Part shown: positions 28,984-36,800 of the stretch, piece after piece
How positions within the stretch are numbered: position 1 is the first letter of the stretch
How the letters are laid out: every line of letters begins with the position of its first letter
DNA from: Dyella subtropica
Lineage (GTDB): Bacteria; Pseudomonadota; Gammaproteobacteria; Xanthomonadales; Rhodanobacteraceae
Length of the DNA: 64,000 nt
Direction: 5' to 3'
Assembly: GCF_026283965.1 (NCBI RefSeq)
Contig: NZ_JAPDPD010000007.1
Span: 124,001-188,000 of the forward strand
Translations under genes and position numbers: made by a program
Notes under the pieces: generated by a model
Database searches by the model: none
What the model was told of the DNA's origin: nothing
Seen by the model: only the letters and a program-made list of their open reading frames with translations

Positions 28984-29745
28984 TTACGGTTTGTCGCTGG
29001 TGAAGACCGCGAAGATGCCCGCGTAGGGCTTCACCATAAAGGTCGGCGCACCCGCATAGCCGTCGCCGTCCACGTAGAACTGCGAGATGGTGCCGTCCAG
29101 GTACAGCGCGTCGCGGCAGCCGAGTTCGTCGCGGAACAGGCGGGCGAAGGTGTGGAAATTCACGGGCGCTTCGCTCACCGCGAACACTACTTTTTTCGGT
29201 GCCTTGGCGCAGACGCCGCTGCGCCATTTGAGGCTGGCGGAGTCGTCGACGAATTGATCGTTGATCTGGCCGTCGATCAGCAGCATCGGGCCGGATTGCG
29301 TCGCCCATTGCGCGCCTTTGCCATCTACCTTGAAAGTACTACTGGGGCGCACGGCGGCATGGCCGTCCGGATAGATCGCGAAGACGCCATTCGGCTGGAT
29401 TGAAAAATTGCCCGCCGCCGGATTTCCGCGCACCAGGTTCAACGGCACCAGCGTCTTGCCGTTTTCTACATAAAGACCCAACGGAGCGAGCTGGCGGTCG
29501 TAGATGCCGGCATTGGCGGCGAACAGCAGACGCCGGTCGTGCGCCAGGCCCCATTGGCGAAGGGTCTCGATATCGCCGTACGCTTGGCCGTTCTCCGGGT
29601 CCTTCCAGTGCAGGCTCAGCGACTCGCGCTCCAAGTCCACACTCACCACGCGGAAGGTTTGGCTGTCGAACACCACTTCGTCGCTATCCACCGCCTGCGC
29701 CTGGCGAGAGCAGCCGGCGAGGCTGCCCATCAGGGCCAGGATCAT
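28984..29745 (-). CDS. Phosphodiester glycosidase family (DUF2233/NAGPA-like) lipoprotein
   Basis: A probable lipoprotein: the short N-terminus MILALMGSLAGCSRQ is a lipobox with cysteine 12. The body shows the NAGPA/DUF2233 pattern: LFAANAGIYDRQLAPLGLYV, NGVFAIYPDGHAAV, ATQSGPMLLIDGQIND, and the conserved core CRDALYLDGTISQFYVDG. I place the start at the ATG 29745 (253 residues); further upstream the frame runs into the large inverted-repeat element and gives non-family sequence. Family members hydrolyse sugar-phosphate diester bonds or modify cell-wall glycans; the substrate here is unknown. Confidence 0.75.
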   Translation of the reverse strand: MILALMGSLAGCSRQAQAVDSDEVVFDSQTFRVVSVDLERESLSLHWKDPENGQAYGDIETLRQWGLAHDRRLLFAANAGIYDRQLAPLGLYVENGKTLVPLNLVRGNPAAGNFSIQPNGVFAIYPDGHAAVRPSSTFKVDGKGAQWATQSGPMLLIDGQINDQFVDDSASLKWRSGVCAKAPKKVVFAVSEAPVNFHTFARLFRDELGCRDALYLDGTISQFYVDGDGYAGAPTFMVKPYAGIFAVFTSDKP

Positions 29746-29771
29746 GAGCCAGCACGGGAGCGATCCGCGGT

Positions 29772-30043
29772 TAAGAGCCTGTTCCCGCTCTCCGCGTGGC
29801 CCGCGCCGGGATCGGTTTGCGCGCAGGATGAAGGCACTGACGAGGGGCGACGTCCGTACTCTACTGAGTGACGCCGCCGCCATGCGGGCAAACAGACCCG
29901 GCCCGGAGGGTTGCTTGTCCGTGGGCACCATGCGGCAGCGCGCGGCTGGGCCTGGCAGCCAGCCAGGCGCTGCGCCACGCACTACCACCTGGCACCCACG
30001 GACAAGCAACGCGGGCTACGCGGAGAGCGGGAACAGACTCTTA
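29772..30043. repeat. Complex nested inverted-repeat element
   Basis: Outer arms at 29772-29805 and 30010-30043 (34 bases, two mismatches) start TAAGAGCCTGTTCCCGCTCT. The right arm is directly preceded by GGCACCCACGGACAAGCAAC (29991-30010), which pairs at 18 of 20 positions with 29910-29929. The roughly 100 bases between the two left-hand segments have their own imperfect inverted repeat (29801-29823 with 29884-29907). The folded form is therefore a branched, three-way structure. It separates the divergent glycosidase-like and Nudix genes. Related pieces occur at 3534-3556 and 34811-34906. No transposase is present; a MITE or REP-type origin is an inference. Confidence 0.75.
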
Positions 30044-30172
30044 GCGGGCGGTAGGTGGCGGGGGCTGACATATGCCGATGGTCGCCGGGTCAGTGTGATC
30101 GGTGCAAGCCCGGACGGCTGCGTCATTCAGGCGCAATGCGTAAACTGCCGCTTTTCCGCAGTGCGCCAAGCT

Positions 30173-30661
30173 ATGCCCTACACCCCCATTGTTGCCACGC
30201 TCGGTTACGTTCTCTCGCCGGACCGTCGCCAGGTCCTGATGATTCATCGCAATGCGCGCCAGGACGACCAACACCTGGGTAAGTACAACGGCCTCGGCGG
30301 CAAGATGGAGCCGGGCGAGGATATCGCCGCCTGCATGCGCCGCGAGATCTATGAAGAAGCTGGCATCCACTGCGAGTCCATGCAGCTGCGCGGCACCCTC
30401 AACTGGCCTGGTTTTGGCAAGCACGGCGAAGACTGGCTGGGCTTCATCTTCGTCATCGAGCGTTACAGCGGCGAACCACACGCCGGCAACCACGAGGGCA
30501 CGCTGGAGTGGGTGGCGGTGGATCGCTTGATGGAGCTGCCCATGTGGGAGGGCGATCGTCATTTCCTGCCGCTGGTGTTCGATGGCGACCCTCGTCCGTT
30601 CCACGGTGTGATGCCGTACAAGGATGGCCGCATGCAGTCGTGGTCGTACTCGCGGCTATGA
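30173..30661 (+). CDS. Nudix hydrolase (8-oxo-dGTP diphosphatase type)
   Basis: A 162-residue Nudix protein with a perfect Nudix box, GGKMEPGEDIAACMRREIYEEAGI (about residues 42-65), within the pattern GX5EX7REUXEEXGU. The N-terminus MPYTPIVATLGYVLSPDRRQ and the aromatic LNWPGFGKHGEDWLGF resemble MTH1/MutX-type sanitising enzymes, so an 8-oxo-dGTPase role is plausible but not proven. The ATG at 30173 starts at the family's usual point. Its stop overlaps the next Nudix gene as ATGA, so the pair is co-translated. Confidence 0.85.
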   Translation: MPYTPIVATLGYVLSPDRRQVLMIHRNARQDDQHLGKYNGLGGKMEPGEDIAACMRREIYEEAGIHCESMQLRGTLNWPGFGKHGEDWLGFIFVIERYSGEPHAGNHEGTLEWVAVDRLMELPMWEGDRHFLPLVFDGDPRPFHGVMPYKDGRMQSWSYSRL

Positions 30662-31068
30662 GTGACGGACTGGCAACGCGAACGATCGAGATCGTCGCTG
30701 CCGTCATTCGCGATCCGGAAGGTCGCGTGCTACTGGTACGCAAACGCGGAGCACAGGTGTTCCAGCAACCCGGCGGCAAGCGCGACGATGATGATCTCGA
30801 CGATTTGCACACGCTGGCGAGGGAGCTGCACGAGGAACTGGGGTGCACCATGCAGCGCGAAGGCGCGCGGCTGCTTGGACACTTCAGTGCGCCAGCAGCG
30901 AATGAGCCTGGATGCGTAGTCGAGGCTGTGGTTTACGAAGTGAGCGCCAGCGGGCCGTTCGAGGCGCGGGCGGAGATCGAATCGTTGTGTTGGATCGATC
31001 CGGCGCACATGGGCGAGCTACCTGTGGCGCAGCTCAGCCGGGAACAATTGCTGCCCTTGCTGACTTGA
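30658..31068 (+). CDS. Nudix hydrolase, second of a tandem pair
   Basis: A 136-residue Nudix-fold protein (EIVAAVIRDPEGRVLLVRKR, then FQQPGGKRDDDD). The second half of the Nudix box, RELHEELGC, is intact. The first half is altered: an acidic DDDDLDDL stretch replaces the usual GX5E spacing, with an apparent one-residue insertion and no glutamate in register. The substrate is unknown. The ATG at 30658 overlaps the upstream Nudix stop by four bases, with no close sequence similarity between the two beyond the box. A 19-bp hairpin follows. Confidence 0.8.
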   Translation: MSDGLATRTIEIVAAVIRDPEGRVLLVRKRGAQVFQQPGGKRDDDDLDDLHTLARELHEELGCTMQREGARLLGHFSAPAANEPGCVVEAVVYEVSASGPFEARAEIESLCWIDPAHMGELPVAQLSREQLLPLLT

Positions 31069-31075
31069 GGGGGGG

Positions 31076-31117
31076 GCGGCAGCCCCATACGCAAGCTTTT
31101 GCGTATGGGGCTGCCGC
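31076..31117. terminator. Convergent terminator hairpin
   Basis: A 19-bp perfect stem (GCGGCAGCCCCATACGCAA at 31076-31094, complement at 31099-31117) with a GCTT loop, between the Nudix pair (+) and the ketosynthase gene (-). It probably stops transcription from both sides; no marked T-tract follows. Confidence 0.7.
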
Positions 31118-31127
31118 TATATCCCTA

Positions 31128-32342
31128 TCAGGGAGCGCGGCGTAGCGCGATCACTGCATTGAGCCCGCCGAAGGCGAACGAATTGCTGATGGCGGCACGC
31201 ACGGGCATCTGCCGGGCCTGGTTGGGAACGTAGTCCAGGTCGCAGGCCGGATCGGGGCCAAGGTAGCCGAGGGTCGGCGGCACGATCCCATCGCGCAGCG
31301 CGCCGATGACGGCAATCAGTTCCAGCGCGCCGGCAGCGCCAAGCGCGTGGCCGTGCATTGGTTTGGTGGAGGAGATCGCCAGCGCCCGCGCATGTTTGCC
31401 GAATACGCGATGGATCGCCCGCGTCTCGGTACTGTCGTTGGCGATGGTGCCAGTGCCGTGCGCGTTGATGTAGTCGACCTCGGAGGGCGACATCTCGCTG
31501 TCGCGCAGCGCATAGGCGATAGCGTTGGCTGCACCCACTTCGGAAGGCGCGGCGATGTCGCCCGCATCCGAGCTCATGCCGGTGCCGGTCAGCTCGGCCA
31601 GGATGGTGGCGCCGCGCGCCTGTGCCTGTTCCAGTGTTTCGAGCACGAACATGCCGGCGCCTTCGCCAAGCACGATGCCGCGGCGGCCACTGCTGAATGG
31701 GCGGCAGGTGTCCGGCGCCAACACGCGCATGGCTTCCCAGGCACGCAGCGTGCCAAGCGTGACGCAGGCCTCGGTGCCGCCGACCACGGCGGTATCCACC
31801 AGGCCGGCGCGAATCATCATCGCGGCCTGGGCAAAGGCGTGATTGGACGAGGAACACGCGCTGGCCAGGGCGAAGGCTGGGCCGGTAATGCCGTGCACCA
31901 TGCTGATCTGGCTCGCCGGCGCATTCATCATCATGCGGATAATGCCGAGCGGATGGAAACGGCCGGCATGCTCGCCATACAGCTTTTCGTACTGGTCGTC
32001 GCGGGTCGTCTCGCCACCCACACCGGTACCCACCACCACCGCCGTACGCGCTGCGTACTCGCCCTCGAAGCTCAAGCCGGACTGGCGAATGGCTTCGCCA
32101 GCCGCGACCAGCGCGTACTGGCTCACCGGATCGAGCTGGTTGAGCCGCGACTCGTCGAAATAGTGGGTGGGGTCGAAGTCGCTGACCTCAGCCGCGACTC
32201 CGCCGTTGCGGAGCTGGCCGGGCAGGATGTGGTGGATCGGGCCGATGCCGCTGCGGCCCTCGGTCATGGCCTTCCAGGTGGAAGGCGCGTCGTGTCCGAG
32301 CGCGCAAATGGCGCCCATACCGGTGATGACGATGCGGCGCAT
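31128..32342 (-). CDS. Beta-ketoacyl-[ACP] synthase (FabF/KAS II family)
   Basis: Condenses acyl chains with malonyl-ACP. The 404-residue thiolase-fold protein has the catalytic Cys163 in ALASACSSSNHAF, His295 in YINAHGTGT and His332 in KPMHGHALGAAGA, so it should be active. The N-terminus RRIVITGMGAICALGH is typical of elongating ketosynthases. It lies five bases after its own dedicated ACP gene and not with fabD/fabG/fabH, so it is more likely part of a specialised acyl pathway than the housekeeping FabF. It diverges from an acyltransferase/ureohydrolase-like pair. Confidence 0.88.
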   Translation of the reverse strand: MRRIVITGMGAICALGHDAPSTWKAMTEGRSGIGPIHHILPGQLRNGGVAAEVSDFDPTHYFDESRLNQLDPVSQYALVAAGEAIRQSGLSFEGEYAARTAVVVGTGVGGETTRDDQYEKLYGEHAGRFHPLGIIRMMMNAPASQISMVHGITGPAFALASACSSSNHAFAQAAMMIRAGLVDTAVVGGTEACVTLGTLRAWEAMRVLAPDTCRPFSSGRRGIVLGEGAGMFVLETLEQAQARGATILAELTGTGMSSDAGDIAAPSEVGAANAIAYALRDSEMSPSEVDYINAHGTGTIANDSTETRAIHRVFGKHARALAISSTKPMHGHALGAAGALELIAVIGALRDGIVPPTLGYLGPDPACDLDYVPNQARQMPVRAAISNSFAFGGLNAVIALRRAP

Positions 32343-32347
32343 GGATT

Positions 32348-32602
32348 TCAGCTATCGGCTTTCTTGGTGGCGATCTGGCGTTCGACGGCGGCAACCAGCT
32401 GGCCCACGGTGCCGTTGTCGAAGTCGGCGTCTTCATTGGGCAGCTGCACGTCGAAATGCTCTTCGAGATCGAAGATCACTTCGATGGCGTCCAGCGAGGC
32501 GACGCCAAGCTCTTTCAGGGTGGACTCGGGCGTGATGGTGGCGATGTCGATCTTCGCCTGCTTGGCGATGATTTCAAAAGTTTCCTGTTGTACGTTGCTC
32601 AT
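32348..32602 (-). CDS. Acyl carrier protein
   Basis: An 84-residue acidic carrier. The phosphopantetheine attachment serine is S36 in TLKELGVASLDAIEVIFDLE; the usual Asp before it is replaced by Ala (ASLD instead of DSLD). The C-terminus has a short basic tail (ATKKADS). ATG at 32602 with AGGA a few bases upstream. It is paired with the ketosynthase in one operon, which suggests it delivers a special acyl chain and is not the main fatty acid ACP. Confidence 0.9.
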   Translation of the reverse strand: MSNVQQETFEIIAKQAKIDIATITPESTLKELGVASLDAIEVIFDLEEHFDVQLPNEDADFDNGTVGQLVAAVERQIATKKADS

Positions 32603-32831
32603 GATCGCTTCCTGGATTCCATGGCGCCAAGGGTTAGGGCATCGGAGAGGGGCATAGGCCCGGGCCGATTGTTTAAAGCCTGACGAAGTGCCGTCGTATT
32701 GTCCAGATTGCCAGCGTTCTCATGGCGACGGGCGGCATCCTGCACGTGCAGCCTTTCGTGAATCTTATGAATGATCCCGTCGGTACGGTGGCATATGGCC
32801 GGAGGCCCTGACTGCGGGCGCTCGGGGTCGT

Positions 32832-33929
32832 ATGCTATCCGCTGACGCTTCGTGGAAATGCCTTGTGCGGTACCTCAATCAGCTCGAACCGGACGCCCTG
32901 GTCGCCCGCTTTGTCGAGCATCCCCCCATCGATTTCCGCGTGCTGGAAGCGGCTGGCACGCCGGCCTTTGTCGCGCCGTTCGACCTGCTCACCACGGCCG
33001 ACGCGGAGGTGCGCAAGCGGATCGCCCGCGTTCCCGGCTATCGCTGGTGGGGGCGCTTGTTGCGCTGGCGCACGGCTTTTGTCGGTACCACGGTGTCCGA
33101 GTACGCCTTGTTTCCGCGTACAGCGGACCCGGCCAGGCTGCCGGGCGAACTCCGCGCACAGCTCGGCCGCGGGCAGCGGCTGATGATCGTGAAGGACATT
33201 CCGCAGGACTCGCCGCTATGCGATGCCGCCAGCCGCGACTGGTGCACACGCTTCGCCGAGGCCTGCCAGAGCGGGGGCTTCGTGCTGCTCGAAGGCCAGG
33301 CGCTGGCCTATGTGCCAATCGACTTTGCCAGTGAAGACGAGTATCTCGCGCGCCTGTCCTCCAGCCGGCGCAAAGACATCCGCCGCAAACTGCGCAAGCG
33401 CGATGAGGTGACGGTAGAGGCCGTGGCCTGTGGTGATGCACGCTTTGTCGACGACGCCGTTGTCGACGCGTACTACCGTCTCTACGAGAACGTCTATGCG
33501 CAGAGCGAAATCCATTTCGACAAACTCAGCCGCGATTTCTTCGCCGCCGTATTGCGCGACGCCAGCCACGGTGGTGTCGCGTTCGTCTACCGGCATCAGG
33601 ACGAGACGATCGGCTGGAACCTGTGCTTCGCCATCGACGGCAAGCTGATCGACAAATACGTGGGCTTTGCCTACCCGCAGGCGCGCGAGCAGAACCTGTA
33701 CTTCACCAGCTGGTTCCACAATCTGGCCTGGGCACGCGAGCAGGGGCTGACACACTATGTGGCAGGCTGGACCGATCCCGAGATCAAATCCTATCTTGGT
33801 GCGAAGTTCACGCTGACCCGCCACGCCATCTACCTGCGCAATCCGCTGTTGCGTGCGCTGGCCCGGCGCCTGGGCCGTTTCTTCGAAAGCGATAGTCAAT
33901 GGGCAAAGCAGGCCGATGCGCAAACGTGA
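32832..33929 (+). CDS. FemAB/GNAT-fold acyltransferase-like protein (peptidogalycan biosynthesis family)
   Basis: A 365-residue soluble protein of the FemAB-like/GNAT_6 type. The C-terminal half holds the recognisable part: EYLARLSSSRRKDIRRKLRK, a basic helix typical of the family, then YYRLYENVYAQSEIHF, GVAFVYRHQDETIGWNLCFA, KYVGFAYPQAREQNLYF and GLTHYVAGWTDPEIKSYLGA. Family relatives transfer acyl or aminoacyl groups onto amines, so it could act on acyl-ACP from the divergent genes; that is inference. It overlaps the next gene by 14 bases, so the two are coupled. Confidence 0.7.
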   Translation: MLSADASWKCLVRYLNQLEPDALVARFVEHPPIDFRVLEAAGTPAFVAPFDLLTTADAEVRKRIARVPGYRWWGRLLRWRTAFVGTTVSEYALFPRTADPARLPGELRAQLGRGQRLMIVKDIPQDSPLCDAASRDWCTRFAEACQSGGFVLLEGQALAYVPIDFASEDEYLARLSSSRRKDIRRKLRKRDEVTVEAVACGDARFVDDAVVDAYYRLYENVYAQSEIHFDKLSRDFFAAVLRDASHGGVAFVYRHQDETIGWNLCFAIDGKLIDKYVGFAYPQAREQNLYFTSWFHNLAWAREQGLTHYVAGWTDPEIKSYLGAKFTLTRHAIYLRNPLLRALARRLGRFFESDSQWAKQADAQT

Positions 33930-34791
33930 TCCGCTGATCCTGGACTTCGATGGCTCGGTCGGTGAGATCCCGGGCGCCACCACGATTCCACTGGCTGACT
34001 GGCAGGAAGCAATTCGCTTCGGTTGCGCGCTGCGTACATTCGATCGCCTGCGCCGTCATCTCGATGCCACCGTTCCCGACGATTACGGCACGGTGCTGAT
34101 GGGTTCGGGCGATTATCACCACCTGACCTGGCCGCTGGTCGAGCGGCAGCGCGCGCGCGGGCCATTCCAGTTGGTGGTGTTCGACAACCATCCCGACAAT
34201 ATGCGTTTTCCGTGGGGCATCCACTGCGGCTCGTGGGTGCGCAAGGTCGCCATGCTGCCGTACGTCAACCACGTACACGTCATCGGTATCACCTCCGGGG
34301 ACATCGGCGCCAAGCATGCGTGGGAGAACTACCTGCAGCCGTTGCGCGCGGGCAAGCTGAGCTACTGGTGTATGGATGTGGATGTGTCCTGGGCGAAGCG
34401 CTTTGGACTGGCCGACGCCTTCCAGCGTTTCGAGAATCCCGACGCACTCACGGGTGCCTTCATTCAACAATTGCGTCGCGCCCCGCAAGCCACGTATCTA
34501 TCGATCGACAAGGACGCCTTCAGCATCGATACCGCGCGCACCAACTGGGACCAGGGGCGCATCGAGGAACACCACGCGATGGCGATCATCGAGGCCTTGC
34601 GTGGACGCATCATCGCCAGCGACATCAATGGCGAAGTCTCCGCGTTCGCCTACGCTACGTGGTGGAAGCGCATGCTCAGCGGCATGGACGGCCAGGCACC
34701 GATTCCGCAAAGCGAGCTGGATGCATGGCAGATGCAGCAGCGCGCGTTGAATGCGCGGCTGCTGGCTGCGATTGCGGAGTGCAGTGTTTGA
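33916..34791 (+). CDS. Arginase/ureohydrolase-fold protein
   Basis: A 291-residue protein with arginase-family layout: VLMGSGDYHHLTWPL (first metal-site region), LVVFDNHPDNMRFPWG (counterpart of the DAHxD motif), YWCMDVDVSW, and ATYLSIDKDAFSID (counterpart of the SxDxDxxDP motif). The metal-binding aspartates and histidine appear present, although the motifs differ from true arginases and agmatinases, so the substrate may not be a guanidine. The ATG at 33916 lies inside the 3' end of the FemAB-like gene. The pairing suggests the two act on the same small molecule. Confidence 0.7.
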   Translation: MRKRDPLILDFDGSVGEIPGATTIPLADWQEAIRFGCALRTFDRLRRHLDATVPDDYGTVLMGSGDYHHLTWPLVERQRARGPFQLVVFDNHPDNMRFPWGIHCGSWVRKVAMLPYVNHVHVIGITSGDIGAKHAWENYLQPLRAGKLSYWCMDVDVSWAKRFGLADAFQRFENPDALTGAFIQQLRRAPQATYLSIDKDAFSIDTARTNWDQGRIEEHHAMAIIEALRGRIIASDINGEVSAFAYATWWKRMLSGMDGQAPIPQSELDAWQMQQRALNARLLAAIAECSV

Positions 34792-34810
34792 CGATGCGTT
34801 AGGTTGGAAT

Positions 34811-34906
34811 GAGGGACAACAAACCCCAGCGGATGGCAGAGCCTCCCAGGCGCTGCGCCACCTGATCCCTCTGCGAAGCAACTCGGGCCACGCGGAGATA
34901 TTGAAC
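34811..34906. repeat. Diverged copy of the dispersed inverted-repeat family
   Basis: CCAGGCGCTGCGCCAC (34847-34862) and AGCAACTCGGGCCACGCGGA (34878-34897), then GAACAG, match the right half of the element at 29963-30035 in order and spacing. GAGGGA near 34811 and TCCCTC at about 34866-34871 form the equivalent of the inner arms. The element fills most of the gap before the GGDEF gene. Confidence 0.55.
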
Positions 34907-34999
34907 AGCCTGCAGCTGCGGGCTCGCTAAAGATTTGCCACCTGCAGCCGCTGTATACGAAAGAAGTAGAACCCAAGAGGGGTCGGCTCAGACGTCCGC

Positions 35000-36277
35000 A
35001 TGAATTTCTCAGTGCTGCCGGATTTTCTCGCCATTGGCGGCCTGATCGCGGTGTTCTGGTCGCTGCTGCGCCGCACACAGCAGACGCGACTGCACTTCTG
35101 GCTGGTTGGCTGGGCGATGCTGCTCATCCACATCATGGCCCAGTTCGTCAGCCAGAACATGAGTGAGGAGGAATCTGGCGCCACCGCTATCTCGTTGTCG
35201 ATGCTGGTGCTGGCCAGCCACGCCTTCATCTGGGCCAGCAACGGTCGCTTCCAACGTAGCTGGCGCAATCTGCTGCAGACGCTACTCAGCGCGCTGCCCG
35301 ATGTCGCTCTGATCTGCTGCGCTGAATACAGCCTCGCATCGGATGCGCCGTATGTGATCCTGACCTTAGCGGGGCTGGGCACGTCGTTGTGGATGCTCCA
35401 CGGCGGACGGCGCTCATCGGGTCGCCCCGCCGGCGTGTGGCATCCCAGCATGACGGTTGTCGTCTACACGATGCAGGCTGCGTTGCTGGTTACCGGTTAT
35501 CGCGAGCAAGCGATAACCTGGATGCTGTGCTGGCACTATCTGGCGGTGGCGGCGTCTTATCGGCAGAGCGCGCCGCGCGCCTCGGCGGGCACGATGTTTA
35601 CTACGCTCAGCTTTATCGCCTGGGCGTTCGTGTTCCCGGTCGGCGATCTGCTGGATCTACTGCTGCCGAATGTCCACGTCGACGCCGAGGTCTGGAATCT
35701 GCCCAAGTTCCTGGTCGCCACTGGCATGATCTTCACCCTGCTTGAGGAGCAGTTGTCGAGCGCAGAGCATGCCTCGCTGCACGACGCTCTGACCGACCTG
35801 CCCAATCGGCGCATGTTCGTCAACCGTCTGCAGCAGGCGTTGGAAGCTCTGCCATCGGGTTCGTCGAAGCTGGCGCTGCTGGTGATCGATCTGGACAACT
35901 TCAAATTGATCAACGACACCATGGGCCATGCCATCGGCGATGAACTGCTACGGTGGGTGGCCTTGCAGTTTCGCAGCACGGTTCGTCAGGACGACGTCCT
36001 GGCCCGACTCGGCGGCGACGAATTCGCGGTGATCCTGAACCCGGTGGCAGACCGCGAGGCGGCGGACGCCGTTGCCCGCAAGTTGCTGTCCTCGCTGCAT
36101 GAGGGCACCGAAATTCAGAGCTGCACGTTGAGCGTCCGCGCCAGTATCGGCGTGTCGCTGTATCCCGATGACGCGCTTGACGCCACCCATCTGTTCGCGG
36201 TCGCCGATCGCGCGATGTACGAGCGCAAACCGTTTCGTCGAGAGCCTGTTCTGGGAGCGGCTAGCGGGGTTAGTTGA
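35000..36277 (+). CDS. Membrane-bound diguanylate cyclase (GGDEF)
   Basis: A 425-residue protein. The first roughly 250 residues form about seven to eight hydrophobic helices (MNFSVLPDFLAIGGLIAVFW onward), a membrane sensor region of unassigned type. From about residue 265 a GGDEF domain follows: LHDALTDLPNRRMF, LLVIDLDNFKLINDTMGHAI and the intact active site ARLGGDEFAVIL. An inhibitory RxxD site (RQDD) lies exactly five residues before GGDEF. It should make cyclic di-GMP. A type IV pilus operon further downstream is a possible output of such signalling, but no direct link is seen. Confidence 0.92.
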   Translation: MNFSVLPDFLAIGGLIAVFWSLLRRTQQTRLHFWLVGWAMLLIHIMAQFVSQNMSEEESGATAISLSMLVLASHAFIWASNGRFQRSWRNLLQTLLSALPDVALICCAEYSLASDAPYVILTLAGLGTSLWMLHGGRRSSGRPAGVWHPSMTVVVYTMQAALLVTGYREQAITWMLCWHYLAVAASYRQSAPRASAGTMFTTLSFIAWAFVFPVGDLLDLLLPNVHVDAEVWNLPKFLVATGMIFTLLEEQLSSAEHASLHDALTDLPNRRMFVNRLQQALEALPSGSSKLALLVIDLDNFKLINDTMGHAIGDELLRWVALQFRSTVRQDDVLARLGGDEFAVILNPVADREAADAVARKLLSSLHEGTEIQSCTLSVRASIGVSLYPDDALDATHLFAVADRAMYERKPFRREPVLGAASGVS

Positions 36278-36800
36278 ACCTCGTCACGTCATATGCAGAT
36301 ATGTCGGGGCTTACTGCCGCTCCACTCCCCCGCGAAGCTATCAAGCGTCACAGGGTGTGCCGGAGATAAGTCGCCTCTCTTCCGTCGACCTACGTGCCAT
36401 GGAGCAGCTCCTGCCCCTGTGTGCGGCGAATTTTTTTCTTGCGTTCGCAGCATAGTCATCACTGACAGCGTCCTGATTGAAATTTTTTTCACGGAGATCA
36501 GCTTCATCAGTGCTGCTGATTGAGGGTGTTTCGAAAGCTAGGTGCAAGCTTTGACGTGCTGAAACGAGACGTGGCGCGCAGACCGCGAAAACACCTCGCA
36601 TCACGGGCCAGAACAAGTTCTGCTCAGCGCTGAATGGCTTTGCGTCAGCGTCTTTCCAGAGTGACTGTCCATCGGTCAGCATTTGCGTGGAGGCCATCGG
36701 ACGGGGGGTACCGATGGCAGGTGCGGAGTTCATCTGATGACCCTTGATGGGTGCCTCGACGGGAGCGGGTTCCTTCCATCAGCAGTTTCAAGGGCGAATC
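36278..36800. other. Long intergenic stretch
   Basis: About 520 bases between the GGDEF gene and a secreted-protein gene. It is less GC-rich than its surroundings around 36425-36495, with two T-runs (36431-36437 and 36483-36489) that could mark promoters or UP-type elements. I see no coding frame with a ribosome-binding site and no recognised riboswitch. Confidence 0.4.

Noticed and set aside
31128-32602. Housekeeping fabF/acpP assignment for the ketosynthase and ACP
   Set aside because: They lack the fabD-fabG-acpP-fabF context, and the ACP has ASLD instead of DSLD; given generic names instead.
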